64,000 nt of DNA from Opitutia bacterium ISCC 52 (GCA_014529675.2 CP076040.1:3739894-3803893); one strand, 5' to 3'; shown: positions 8,167 to 18,239, numbered from the stretch's first letter. Notes: a model not told the origin generated them from the sequence alone. Made by a program: numbers and translations.

Positions 8167-8703
8167 TTAATTTTGGGTCGATTCGCCACTACTCTCGTTA
8201 GTCGGTTCTTTCATCCTAGGTGGTCGTTCTCCAAGTTCTCCATTGCGAGGACCACGCTCCCCTCTGCCGCCACGTTCTCCATTGCGAGGACCACGCTCCC
8301 CTCTGCCGCCACGTTCCTCCCAACGTTTTCGACGTTCTTCCAGCCACTTTTCAAATTTCACCTGCTGCTCATCGGTCATGAGCTCACGAATAGCTGCCTG
8401 TTGAGCACGACGGATTTGGTCAAGTGAAGGCCGTGTGTCCAGGTAAAGGGTCTCATAGAGCTTTTGGGAATCATCAAGAATCTTTCGAATACCCATCTGT
8501 TGTTCTTCAGTAAGGTCATACTGATTGGATAAACGATTCTCGATGTGTTCAATAACCCCTCGCTCCATTCTAAAGGGATCCAGGCCAGGGCCGATCGTAC
8601 GTGTTGGACGCCCACCCAATTGTTTGCTGGCGACAAAACCGGATAGTCCTCCAATCGCGAAGACTATAACGAGAATAAGCGCTGCCTTTACAGACGGGTT
8701 CAT
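8167..8703 (-). CDS. Membrane-anchored Spy/CpxP-like protein with Arg/Gly-rich repeat tail
   Basis: A 178-residue protein with one N-terminal membrane anchor (residues 6-26, ALILVIVFAIGGLSGFVAS). A helical periplasmic domain follows at residues 50-135 with two LT-x-EQQ-like motifs (LTEEQQMGIRKIL and LMTDEQQVKFEKW). This resembles the LTxxQ repeats of Spy/CpxP and of periplasmic heavy-metal sensor-like proteins. The tail is unusual: two near-identical 13-residue units (GGRGERGPRNGER), encoded by an exact 39-bp tandem repeat. It is third in an operon with the ECF sigma factor and a membrane protein; its ATG overlaps the preceding stop by 4 bp. A role in envelope stress sensing is inferred from context. 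Confidence 0.72.
   Translation of the reverse strand: MNPSVKAALILVIVFAIGGLSGFVASKQLGGRPTRTIGPGLDPFRMERGVIEHIENRLSNQYDLTEEQQMGIRKILDDSQKLYETLYLDTRPSLDQIRRAQQAAIRELMTDEQQVKFEKWLEERRKRWEERGGRGERGPRNGERGGRGERGPRNGELGERPPRMKEPTNESSGESTQN
8235..8312 (-). repeat. 39-bp tandem repeat, two units, in coding DNA
   Basis: Two consecutive 39-bp units (8235-8273 and 8274-8312) are identical at nucleotide level. They encode a duplicated 13-residue Arg/Gly-rich block in the Spy-like protein. The period is a multiple of three, so copy-number change would keep the frame. Confidence 0.9.
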
Positions 8704-9167
8704 AGCCAGTCAGACCATTCGGCTTCGGCTTCCGCTTCCACTGAGTTCATGGTCACGAGTGGATCCGCGTACTCGGAATCATATTCGGAGTCTAGCATAG
8801 AGGTCGTACCGGCAAGCACTAGCAAAGCTACAAACGCAGTTCCCACTCCCAGCTTGACGAATCCAGGAGTGAACAAACGAATGATATCGCTGGTCCAATC
8901 GGCTTCAACGTCTTCGCGGACAGTGCCACTGCGCAACAGACTTTCCAACATAGCACGCACCGCATAACGGACGTCGACTGGAGCAGGAGATTCTTTCCTG
9001 CTTGCGGCGACCATTTCGGCCCAGCTTTGTTGTTTGCTACTACTTGACAGACTCTCCAACTCAGCACGCACCGAAGAACGGACGTCCACATGAACAGGAG
9101 ATTCGTTCCTGCTTGCGGCGACCATTTCGGTCCAGCTTTGGTTAGGGTTGTTATTCGGAGATGTCAT
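8700..9167 (-). CDS. Putative anti-sigma-like membrane protein with internal duplication
   Basis: A 155-residue protein between an ECF sigma gene and a Spy-like gene, overlapping both. Residues 11-42 and 48-78 are repeats of one another: each has SW-x-EMVAASR-x-ESP, then VDVR-x-x-VRA-x-LESL. The period is 37 residues. A single membrane helix lies at about residues 104-124, followed by an acidic C-terminal part that would be periplasmic. Cytoplasmic N-terminus, one helix and genetic linkage to a sigma factor fit an anti-sigma factor, but I see no zinc-binding HxxxCxxC motif. Function is therefore inferred from position. The start overlaps the sigma stop by 17 bp. Confidence 0.65.
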   Translation of the reverse strand: MTSPNNNPNQSWTEMVAASRNESPVHVDVRSSVRAELESLSSSSKQQSWAEMVAASRKESPAPVDVRYAVRAMLESLLRSGTVREDVEADWTSDIIRLFTPGFVKLGVGTAFVALLVLAGTTSMLDSEYDSEYADPLVTMNSVEAEAEAEWSDWL

Positions 9168-9723
9168 AACGATTTAGTAATTTACGTAATTTTTTCTTTG
9201 CTCGAAAGCTTTTAACTTTGGTTTTTGATAAGCTCCACCTAGTTGCTTCAGCTACCTCTGCTAGGGGGCGCTCTTCCAGGTAATGCATGGTTAACAGGAG
9301 TCGATCGTCGGCCGGTAACTCAGAGAGCAGTTGTTGAACTTGCTCGGTGATTTGATATTCTTGTTGAATATCCGTGCGATCTTCCAGTCGCAACAATTCC
9401 AGCTCGTTGGACTCTTGCCCAGGTGAGGCGAGAGACACCGGAGTACGCTTGGACCGGCGAAAATAGTCATGACCCGTATTGTAGGCGATACGACGTAGCC
9501 AGTTTTCAAAAGGTGCTGTGGGTTTCCACAAGTGCAGTTTGCGATAGGCCTTTATGAAGGTATCCTGCACCAGATCTTCCAAATCGGACTGATGAGGACA
9601 GAACCGAAACAAACATCGGGAGATCATCCCTTGGTGTTTCACAACGAGCGTATCAAAGGCTGCCAAGTCGCCATCACGGGCGCGCTCTACCAATTGTTTG
9701 TCTGTTTCAGCCTCTGAATCCAT
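9151..9723 (-). CDS. RNA polymerase sigma-70 factor, ECF subfamily
   Basis: About 190 residues with sigma region 2 (DGDLAAFDTLVVKHQGMISRCLFRFCPHQSDLEDLVQDTF, split here by domain) including the DLEDLVQDTFIKAY core. Promoter-melting residues follow in FENWLRRIAYN. Region 4 (LPADDRLLLTMHYLEERPLAEVAEATRWSLSKTKVKSFRAKKKLRK) has the helix-turn-helix. I start at ATG 9723, 17 codons after an upstream TTG reading at 9774, because homologues begin with this acidic D-K-Q-L-V stretch. It heads a three-gene overlapping operon. It likely directs an envelope-stress or growth-linked regulon and its own promoter; the target motif could not be identified. Confidence 0.92.
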   Translation of the reverse strand: MDSEAETDKQLVERARDGDLAAFDTLVVKHQGMISRCLFRFCPHQSDLEDLVQDTFIKAYRKLHLWKPTAPFENWLRRIAYNTGHDYFRRSKRTPVSLASPGQESNELELLRLEDRTDIQQEYQITEQVQQLLSELPADDRLLLTMHYLEERPLAEVAEATRWSLSKTKVKSFRAKKKLRKLLNRYDISE

Positions 9724-9774
9724 TTTTGCTTCAGAAACTGCTAGAGTAATTGAACTGGGATAACAATGAAACAC

Positions 9775-10291
9775 TTCTGGCTTTTTTTACCCTGAGATAA
9801 ACTCAGGCCCTGTATGTTAAAGAACAGGTTATTAGGTTTTGACACCATGAGCAGTCTGCTTGCGCCTGACCTGTTGAATTCGGTTAAATGATTGAAATGA
9901 ATCCTCGTTGAGGACCATTGAAATGGATAGCCTCCAAGGAGCTTGGTGAGCCTTTCCAATGTAGGACAGTTTCTTCATAGCATGCTGCGGGTTTTTAACA
10001 ATGGATTCATTTCCGATATCTTTCTGATTATTAGCGAATTAATCCTCTAAAAACCCTGAATTTTGTCTCTGCAGCAATAACGTGTCATTTTTTCAAAGGG
10101 TTACACGATTAGGAGAAAAACTGGCAACTTCTCCCACGGTTGTTCTTAAAACCTTAAATTAGCCTTACAAAAGGCTTGATTTCTGAAGATTTTGGAATGA
10201 TTTTTGCTCCCTTTTTTACCGGATTTAAGAGAATTAACCCACTTGGCGCACACTTTCCAGAAGGAAACTAACAAGCAACCAATGCAAAGCT
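9775..10291. other. 517-bp intergenic region upstream of sigma operon and H1-like gene
   Basis: Non-coding, AT-rich DNA between the divergent sigma operon and the Lys-rich protein gene. A perfect 6-bp stem hairpin (CCTGAG, loop ATAAA, CTCAGG) lies at 9791-9807, in what would be the leader of the sigma operon. Short ORFs here have no family resemblance and poor codon use. Promoters for both flanking genes should lie here, but I could not pick boxes with confidence. Confidence 0.5.
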
Positions 10292-10693
10292 ATGCCAGCT
10301 AAGAAGGTAACCAAAAAAACCACAACCAAAAAAACCGCGGCCGAAAAGGCTCCGAAAGCTAAAAAAGCACCTGCCAAAAAGGCAGTCGCTAAGAAAGCTC
10401 CAGCCAAGAAAGCCGCAAAAACACCAGCAGCGAAGAAGACAGTCACCACTATTGTGGCCAAATTCGACGTCGGTTATGGAAATACACTTCTCTTACGAGG
10501 AGATGCTCCAGGACTGAGCTGGGACCACGGAACGATCATGGAAAACGTCGACGCCGAAACTTGGCAATGGACCACGTCCACCGCGAAGTCGGACTTCGAA
10601 GTCAAATTCCTGATCAATGACACCACTTGGCCTCAAGGAGAGAATGTCGCTGTAAAACCCGGCACCACTGTTGGCATTGCGCCCAGCTTCTAA
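10292..10693 (+). CDS. Lys/Ala-rich histone H1-like N-terminus fused to a beta-sandwich domain
   Basis: A 133-residue protein of two very different halves. Residues 1-50 are almost only Lys, Ala, Thr and Pro, with repeated PAKKA/VAKKA units like eukaryotic H1 tails or bacterial H1-like DNA-binding proteins. Residues 55-133 form a compact domain (FDVGYGNTLLLRGDAPGLSW...WQWTTST...FEVKFLINDTTWPQGENVAV) resembling early-set / carbohydrate-binding beta-sandwiches of the CBM20/48 type. The first half should bind DNA or another polyanion non-specifically; the role of the second is unknown. There is no signal peptide. A strong terminator follows. The gene stands alone. Confidence 0.78.
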   Translation: MPAKKVTKKTTTKKTAAEKAPKAKKAPAKKAVAKKAPAKKAAKTPAAKKTVTTIVAKFDVGYGNTLLLRGDAPGLSWDHGTIMENVDAETWQWTTSTAKSDFEVKFLINDTTWPQGENVAVKPGTTVGIAPSF

Positions 10694-10727
10694 TTGAGCA
10701 CATGTGAGAAAAAGAAACTGAAATGAG

Positions 10728-10756
10728 AAGCCCCGGATTCGTCCGGGGCTTTTCTT
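10728..10756 (+). terminator. Rho-independent terminator of the H1-like gene
   Basis: A perfect 10-bp stem (AAGCCCCGGA / TCCGGGGCTT) with a TTCG tetraloop, followed by TTCTT. It lies 35 bp after the stop. This is one of the strongest intrinsic terminators in the window. Confidence 0.92.
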
Positions 10757-10809
10757 ATTCCTGCGTTGACGCGTTTTACATCGCCTCAACATGCTGAACT
10801 ACGAATCTC

Positions 10810-11346
10810 ATGATCGAACCTTGTCCATACCTACCTGATGCAGATCCATCCATGGACTGGCGCTCCATGCAGGAAAGCAAGTCTGTCTCGAACGCACAGT
10901 TCTATAGGACCGCCCTTGGCTATGGGCAGGTGCTTTGGCTGAAGAACCTACCTGCAAGGGCTCTTCTGGCCATTGATCGAGCCTTATTGACTTCCCTCAC
11001 GGGAAAGGAACCTGAGATTCAGGATTGGCCACTCCCCTACCGTGCCATGGCCTGGATGCTTGCTCACTATGATGATGCGGCCTTCGTCGGAAATCCACGG
11101 GTGCACTTTCAGCACCTTGCAACGCGCGTTCGCGGAGACCGCCATGAACAGCGCAAATGGAGAGCATGGGCCTGCTGTTACCTGGCCTGCTTGCAAAGGC
11201 CGTTGCTACCTGGAGACGAAAAGCAAGGAATAGAGGAACCGACACGCACCGATATTGAAGCCGGATTAGAGCAATACGGAATAGAGCGTGAGCTGGAAAC
11301 CTGGCTAGAGGTTGTCGAAGCGATCGAAGCCGCCAATCTGGCTTAA
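10810..11346 (+). CDS. Conserved hypothetical protein
   Basis: A 178-residue protein that I recognise only as a lineage-conserved hypothetical. It is helical and Trp-rich, with paired motifs LPYRAMAWMLAHYDDAAFVGNPRVHFQHLATRV and RKWRAWACCYLACL (written here by region). It has no signal peptide or membrane helix. It follows the H1-like gene's terminator, so it should have its own promoter in the ~50 bp before 10810. It converges with the VWA gene; the two stops overlap by 4 bp. No active-site pattern is evident. Confidence 0.7.
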   Translation: MIEPCPYLPDADPSMDWRSMQESKSVSNAQFYRTALGYGQVLWLKNLPARALLAIDRALLTSLTGKEPEIQDWPLPYRAMAWMLAHYDDAAFVGNPRVHFQHLATRVRGDRHEQRKWRAWACCYLACLQRPLLPGDEKQGIEEPTRTDIEAGLEQYGIERELETWLEVVEAIEAANLA

Positions 11347-12362
11347 AGCTCGCGATATTGACCTTGGTATCGCCCCACCAAATTAAGGAGCTCTGCCTTG
11401 TGCTGAGGCTTTACTTGGAATCCAACGAAATGAAGGCGTGCATCCTTTTCTGATACTTCCTGCAGACGATGGATATCGCGTGACAACTCTTCCCAAGGAA
11501 CGTTTTGACTGCCCCCCGTTGACTTCGTCCTTTGAAAATCTCCATCTGAAATAATAAAAATGACATCGGGCTGCCATGCGAAAGCAGCTTCGAGTACAGA
11601 CTGAACGCCATTGATATCCTGCCGAATCCAATTTCTCCCAGATTTCCCATCGGTACGGAATTCGTTTTGGAGCCACTCCACTCCAGCTGCCTTGTTAGAC
11701 TTGGTGCCTGTGACCAGGTAGTCCTCAAAGATATCGTAACTACGACTGAATTGAATCAAACCAAACAGAGTATTCGCATTGATCCCCTGAACAAGCTCTG
11801 CCGCCTCGGCCTGCAATTGGCGAATTGAAACACCGCTCTTTTTCGCCTTTGTCACAACCGACTGTGAAATATCGAAAGCCACAACCACCCGTGATGCCTG
11901 ATCCTCAATACCAAAGAAACTGACCTTAGAACTCTCGGAGACGAGACCTTGGAGAGATCCCATCAACCCGGAGGCTCCCAACAAGGCAGCCGTGTCATCA
12001 AGTGAGTTGGCCGCATTATCAAATGGATTAAACTCCTGACTGGGGAGACTCGGAAGAGATGGCATATCAGCACTGATTAGAGCCTCGGTGGTCAAAAGCT
12101 CCATCAAGGCAGGTTTGCTGGCTACTTGCTGAAACTCAGAAAGAGCCACAGAGTGCTCCAGTTCGCGCTGAGGCAGATAGATCGTTTTTTTCGCAACAAA
12201 TTCGGGATCCTTTTTAATGCTAGGAATAACGACCACTACGAATACCGCCGCGAGCAAGATACCCACTTGAATAATTAAAGCCCAAATGAGCGGCCCAAAC
12301 TTAAATTTCGGAGTGGTCCGCTTTTCATATTCTTGAAGCGATTTTCCCTGGCGAAATTGCAT
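11343..12362 (-). CDS. Membrane-anchored von Willebrand factor A domain protein
   Basis: A 339-residue protein with an N-terminal cytoplasmic stub, one membrane helix at residues 27-48 (LIWALIIQVGILLAAVFVVVV, slightly trimmed) and a linker. A VWA domain runs from about residue 155 to the end. The MIDAS motif is visible as VVVAFDISQSV (D-x-S-x-S), with later Thr/Asp positions in the strand PDVIFIISDGDF. VWA domains mediate metal-dependent protein-protein contacts. In this phylum such single-gene VWA proteins often sit near MotA/ExbB-type genes, but none is present here. The topology suggests an envelope scaffold or substrate-recognition protein. Confidence 0.8.
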   Translation of the reverse strand: MQFRQGKSLQEYEKRTTPKFKFGPLIWALIIQVGILLAAVFVVVVIPSIKKDPEFVAKKTIYLPQRELEHSVALSEFQQVASKPALMELLTTEALISADMPSLPSLPSQEFNPFDNAANSLDDTAALLGASGLMGSLQGLVSESSKVSFFGIEDQASRVVVAFDISQSVVTKAKKSGVSIRQLQAEAAELVQGINANTLFGLIQFSRSYDIFEDYLVTGTKSNKAAGVEWLQNEFRTDGKSGRNWIRQDINGVQSVLEAAFAWQPDVIFIISDGDFQRTKSTGGSQNVPWEELSRDIHRLQEVSEKDARLHFVGFQVKPQHKAELLNLVGRYQGQYREL

Positions 12363-12454
12363 TTTTCCCTATCCTGGTGGAGCTCAGAAAAATTCAACGG
12401 CAGAGTGAAATTTCCCTAATATCGAAAAAAGTGAAACTTTGTCGATAATCCCAC

Positions 12455-12483
12455 TTGACTAGGAATTATTTCCTCATCATACG
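12455..12483 (+). promoter_or_regulatory. Possible sigma-70 promoter of tRNA-Asp
   Basis: TTGACT at 12455-12460 matches a -35 box. With a 17-bp spacer a weak -10-like CATACG lies at 12478-12483, about 20 bp before the tRNA. The -35 is good and the -10 is poor, so this is tentative. Confidence 0.4.
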
Positions 12484-12502
12484 TTTCAATCTTCTATTTC
12501 CA

Positions 12503-12580
<78 letters not shown>

Positions 12581-12587
12581 CTTTTTG

Positions 12588-12616
12588 AAGGTCTGCAATT
12601 TCGCAGGCCTTTTTTG
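12588..12616 (+). terminator. Intrinsic terminator after tRNA-Asp
   Basis: An imperfect stem AAGGTCTGC / GCAGGCCTT with a short AATTTC loop, followed by TTTTTTGTTGT. It sits 8 bp after the tRNA CCA end. Confidence 0.85.
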
Positions 12617-12704
12617 TTGTACGAGTCGTCGCACACTCGAACCGCGGCCTTTTTAGGTTCCCATATCAGCCAATAAAGTCCACATAGGTGTTAAAGGACA
12701 CGCA

Positions 12705-13985
12705 ATGGAACACATGAGCGCTAATACCAGGTTGGATTATGGAGAGACAGGGCTCTCAGTCGACTTAGAGGGGTTGAACCCAACTCTTCTTTCCCCCAAA
12801 TTCTTACCGGGCCTTCCCGATGAAGGAAAAGCCTTTCATCATTCAGCAAATAACCCAATTGCTAGCGATCCACTAAAAGCCATCGTAGGTGCGGATGAGA
12901 CGGTGGCTATCGTGATTCCGGATATTACGCGGGCGCTTCCCAACGAACGATTACTCAACTGGGTGTTCCAGGAGCTGGCCCATGTACCGCGAGAAAATTT
13001 CACGATCATTTCAGGAACGGGGACACATAGGGAGAACACTCCTCAGGAATGGGTCTACATGGTTGGTGAAACGATTTACCAAGAGTATCGTTGTATAAAC
13101 CATAATGGATTTGATGAAGCGAGCCTCACTCCGGCAGGGACTTCGTCTTTTGGCTACGATGTGTATTTTAATCGCGAATACGCAGCAGCAGATCGACGTA
13201 TCATCATGGGGTTCATAGAGCCACACTTTATGGCGGGTTTCTCCGGCGGCTACAAAGCAGTCTTCCCTGGAGTCACCGGCGTGGACACCATCATGAAGTA
13301 CCATAGCGCCGAGAACATTGGGCACCCAGGCAGCACTTGGGGCAATCTCGACAATAATCCTACACAGGACAATGTCAGAGCAGGAGGTTCCTTAATCCCA
13401 GTTGATTTCCTCGTAAATATAACCCTCAACAATAAGCGAGAGATAACCGGCTTTTTCTTAGGGCATCCCATCGATGCACACAATGTAGGCTGTAAGTTCT
13501 GCAAGGACACCGCGATGATTCCTTGTGAGGATGCGTTTGATATCGTTGTAACTTCAAACAGTGGTTACCCGCTCGATCAGAACCTTTACCAAACCGTTAA
13601 AGGCATGTCAGCTGCCTCTCAAATCGTTAAGAAGGATGGGTTAATTATTTCAGCCTCGCGTTGCAATGACGGCTTCCCTGATCACGGAAACTTTAAGCGC
13701 TTCCTTTTCGAGAACGCATCCACACAAGCTATGTTAGACAAAATTTGCTCACCTGGTTTTGAGCTCATGGATCAATGGCAGGTGCAGCTATTAGCGATCA
13801 TCCTTATAAAAACACGCGTGGGTCTCTACAGCGAATTGTCGGATAAGGACGTCTGTAAAGCCCACCTCGAACCGGTAGCTGACATCAGATCAACAATCGA
13901 CTCGGAGATCCATCGACTTGGGGGAACGGCACGCATTGCAGTTCTTCCGGAAGGGCCACTGACCATTCCATATCTGAATACCTAG
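12705..13985 (+). CDS. larA: LarA-family nickel-pincer racemase/epimerase
   Basis: A 426-residue protein of the LarA family (DUF2088 plus C-terminal domain). Diagnostic segments are PDITRALPNERLL, the GTGTHRENTPQEW loop and PHFMAGFSGGYKAVFPGVTG. The Lys of the last one aligns with the cofactor-linked Lys of lactate racemase. A His-rich turn KYHSAENIGHPG and the C-terminal SNSGYPLDQNLYQTVKGMSA follow. LarA enzymes interconvert 2-hydroxy-acid stereoisomers by hydride transfer using a nickel-pincer nucleotide. The cofactor genes larB/larC/larE are not in this window, so they must lie elsewhere. The substrate may not be lactate. It converges with the next gene, overlapping 4 bp at the stops. Confidence 0.85.
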   Translation: MEHMSANTRLDYGETGLSVDLEGLNPTLLSPKFLPGLPDEGKAFHHSANNPIASDPLKAIVGADETVAIVIPDITRALPNERLLNWVFQELAHVPRENFTIISGTGTHRENTPQEWVYMVGETIYQEYRCINHNGFDEASLTPAGTSSFGYDVYFNREYAAADRRIIMGFIEPHFMAGFSGGYKAVFPGVTGVDTIMKYHSAENIGHPGSTWGNLDNNPTQDNVRAGGSLIPVDFLVNITLNNKREITGFFLGHPIDAHNVGCKFCKDTAMIPCEDAFDIVVTSNSGYPLDQNLYQTVKGMSAASQIVKKDGLIISASRCNDGFPDHGNFKRFLFENASTQAMLDKICSPGFELMDQWQVQLLAIILIKTRVGLYSELSDKDVCKAHLEPVADIRSTIDSEIHRLGGTARIAVLPEGPLTIPYLNT

Positions 13986-14656
13986 AGATCAGGAATGATT
14001 TCTGGATATACCTGTCCCGTCGCACTGACCTTAAATATATAGACAAGGCCTGGCCGAAGCTCGCTGTAGACGGCTGTTCCGAATACCGCTTCAATACCGT
14101 ATTCTTTTAAACGGTGTTTCTCATGGGCTAAATCCCAGATCTCCGACCAAAACAACTCCCGTTGATCAATGGGTAATCGAGCTAATAAGCCACGGTACCT
14201 TTCTGGTTCACGACCATGCACTTCAATGGGAAAGCCATCATTGGGTGCCATGTGTTCGCCATAGATTCTCCTCCATAAATAAAGCGACCTCGCTTTTCCA
14301 TCACTGACAAACTCGTCACTAAACTTCACTATAAGGGCGTCGAAATGCACTACATTTCCCTCTATCGTAAACTCGCTGTTGAATACGATCTCGAGTGGAT
14401 CATCTCTGGATGTCTCCACAAATTTAAGGGTAGTGAGAAGTTTTCCGGATTCATCACTTTGATGCACAACCTTGGCATAACCAATCTGATCTTCATCCGT
14501 AAGATTCTCAATCGCCTGCTTGAGCTCCTTATTCTCCGTCAGTAACGCCTGAATGGTCAGGCCCGTTTTAAGAAATGCCACTCCCAGGATTCCCCCGACT
14601 GCGATTCCAGCTACGGAAATCCCTCCCCAGAAAAATTTGGCTGACAGTGATAACAT
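13982..14656 (-). CDS. Hypothetical membrane-anchored protein
   Basis: A 224-residue protein that I do not recognise. It has one N-terminal membrane helix (residues 8-30, FFWGGISVAGIAVGGILGVAF) and then a short coiled-coil-like stretch (LLTENKELKQAIENLTDEDQ) at about 38-57. The rest is a mixed alpha/beta periplasmic domain without cysteines, including FNSEFTIEGNVVHFDALIVKF near residues 92-112. Size and topology suggest an envelope protein. It has no operon partner on its strand. Confidence 0.62.
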   Translation of the reverse strand: MLSLSAKFFWGGISVAGIAVGGILGVAFLKTGLTIQALLTENKELKQAIENLTDEDQIGYAKVVHQSDESGKLLTTLKFVETSRDDPLEIVFNSEFTIEGNVVHFDALIVKFSDEFVSDGKARSLYLWRRIYGEHMAPNDGFPIEVHGREPERYRGLLARLPIDQRELFWSEIWDLAHEKHRLKEYGIEAVFGTAVYSELRPGLVYIFKVSATGQVYPEIIPDL

Positions 14657-14725
14657 AAAGGCAACAAGAACAATTATTCTCTGAGACTACAAGCACGCAG
14701 CATGGATCCATTGTTTGGATACAAA

Positions 14726-14755
14726 AAGGGCGTTCCACCAAGCCGGAACGCCCTT
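14726..14755. terminator. Strong bidirectional terminator hairpin
   Basis: An 11-bp perfect stem (AAGGGCGTTCC / GGAACGCCCTT) with an 8-nt loop and T-runs on both strands. It lies between the start of the 13982-14656 gene and the stop of the truncated tail fragment read leftwards. It probably terminated that now-broken minus-strand gene. Confidence 0.8.
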
Positions 14756-14776
14756 TTGTTTTGGGTCATCAGGGTA

Positions 14777-14908
14777 CTATTCAGGATAGTCGTAAATTTC
14801 TAAGAGTCCATAACCAGAAGAATTCTCTGCTCCACCAACCACTGCGGTATAGCTGCCTGGCTCCAGAGTGGCCACAATGGTAGGCTCTCGATCGTCGCTG
14901 GGAGGAAT
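14777..14908 (-). pseudogene. C-terminal remnant of a secreted protein (PGSYTAVV-type tail)
   Basis: Read on the minus strand, this stretch encodes about 44 residues ending in a TAG at 14777-14779: PPSDDREPTIVATLEPGSYT, then AVVGGAENSSGYGLLEIYDY. This is the characteristic tail of large secreted Verrucomicrobia/Planctomycetes proteins with P-G-A/S-Y-T-A-V-V and L-x-E-V/I-Y-D blocks. Upstream the similarity stops near 14908, where plus-strand phzF-like coding sequence begins. Only the 3' end of the gene remains, with its terminator still in place at 14726-14755. It is a clear relic rather than a functional gene. Confidence 0.75.
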
Positions 14909-15294
14909 GCCTGGGTGCACATCCTGTCGAGTGCTTCAAAGGCGAAGATTACATGGCGGTGCTAGATAGCGAGGACACTTTAATCAATTTGCAGCCAGAC
15001 TTTCGCCAAATGGCTACTCTGCCTTGCCGAGGAATCACCGTCACAGCCCCCGGTGATCAGAGCGATTTTGTATCCCGTTTTTTCGCACCACAGTCCGGAA
15101 TTGACGAAGATCCGGTAACCGGTTCTGCACACTGTGCTACAACACCGTATTGGGCGAAGCGTCTTAAGAAGGATAAGTTAACGGCCATCCAAAGATCCAA
15201 ACGCGAAGGTCATCTGATCTGCGAAGTAAAAGGTGACCGTGTGTTGATTACAGGACACGCAAAGCGGTTTCTCTCAGGCACCATCCATTTATAA
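14884..15294 (+). pseudogene. 5'-truncated PhzF-family isomerase/epimerase
   Basis: About 136 codons are open from 14884, and the product aligns with the C-terminal half of PhzF-family proteins. It begins RWEECLGAHPVECFKGEDYM, continues through FVSRFFAPQSGIDEDPVTGS, and ends with KGDRVLITGHAKRFLSGTI. The N-terminal domain (the M-x-L-Y-Q-V-D-A-F-T region with its catalytic Glu) is absent. In-frame similarity extends upstream of the first ATG (14953), so this is a truncated gene and not a short intact one. It abuts the oppositely oriented tail remnant, implying a deletion or inversion joint near 14884-14910. Confidence 0.85.
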
Positions 15295-15327
15295 AAAAGG
15301 AGCCTGACCGAATATCAGCCAGGCTCC
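15293..15327 (-). terminator. Intrinsic terminator of katG
   Basis: On the minus strand an 8-bp perfect stem GGAGCCTG / CAGGCTCC (15299-15327) is followed by TTTTTTAT (15298 downward). It lies just after the katG stop. Confidence 0.9.
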
Positions 15328-15360
15328 GTAAATGGTTTAAAGAAAGATATTTAACTCAGA

Positions 15361-17577
<2,217 letters not shown>

Positions 17578-17661
17578 CTATAGTTTTGATGGTTAATTAA
17601 TATGAGTTTTTAAAAGGGTGATTTGATAGTTCGCAGTTCCTTTGAATTTGGCGATTTAATT

Positions 17662-18096
17662 TCAGCTTCTTTTTGATTTCGAAGCACTCTTCTGGCATTC
17701 GGGACAGGTACCCCAATAAACGACTTCTGCCTCATCGATCACGAAACCAGAATTATTGGCGGCCGTCAGACACGGGGTATCACCGACTGCACAATCAACG
17801 TCGACCGTCGTTCCGCAACTGCGACAGATAAGATGGTGGTGATTATCGCCGACTCGATCTTCATAAAGGGCGGAAGAGCCAGCAGGTTGAATCCGACGAA
17901 TGAGTCCTTTTTCAGTCAGCACTCCGAGAACATTATAAACAGCCTGACGAGAAATGGTCCCGATCTCTGCCCGTACATCTCCGGCAATAATGTCGGCTGT
18001 ACTATGAGGTCTTTTGGAGACCGCTCTGAGCACAGCGAGACGTTGCGCCGTCACAGGAACATGGTGTTGCCGAAGAAGATCAGTCGGGTCTGACAT
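17662..18096 (-). CDS. Fur-family regulator, PerR/FurA-like
   Basis: A 144-residue Fur-family repressor. The winged-helix region has [11 protein letters not shown] and a recognition helix in [19 protein letters not shown]. The metal region has [10 protein letters not shown] (His86-88, Cys91, Cys94), and a C-terminal CPEC (Cys131, Cys134) completes a four-Cys structural zinc site. The closest functional class by context is PerR/FurA: it sits directly upstream of katG, suggesting metal-dependent peroxide sensing and autoregulation. I cannot decide between PerR and Fur from sequence alone, as both share this architecture. It is likely cotranscribed with katG. Confidence 0.9.
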   Translation of the reverse strand: MSDPTDLLRQHHVPVTAQRLAVLRAVSKRPHSTADIIAGDVRAEIGTISRQAVYNVLGVLTEKGLIRRIQPAGSSALYEDRVGDNHHHLICRSCGTTVDVDCAVGDTPCLTAANNSGFVIDEAEVVYWGTCPECQKSASKSKRS

Positions 18097-18123
18097 AACC
18101 TTCAGATTTTCATTCTTTTATAC

Positions 18124-18148
18124 TCTGTCAAGTAATTGCTTCTGTCAA
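18124..18148 (-). promoter_or_regulatory. TTGACAGA direct repeats upstream of the Fur-family gene
   Basis: On the minus strand two copies of TTGACAGA occur 17 bp apart (plus-strand 18141-18148 and 18124-18131), followed by GTATAAAAG before the regulator start at 18096. One copy may be a -35 element with TATAAA as a -10-like box at a long spacing. The repetition also fits an operator. Both readings are tentative. Confidence 0.4.
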
Positions 18149-18239
18149 AATAACAAAAATATGGGGACAACTCATTCAGCTTTTGTTTCATTCACGAACA
18201 CAAGCTTTACAGAAGCAGATTATTTCATCTTCTAGTCCT

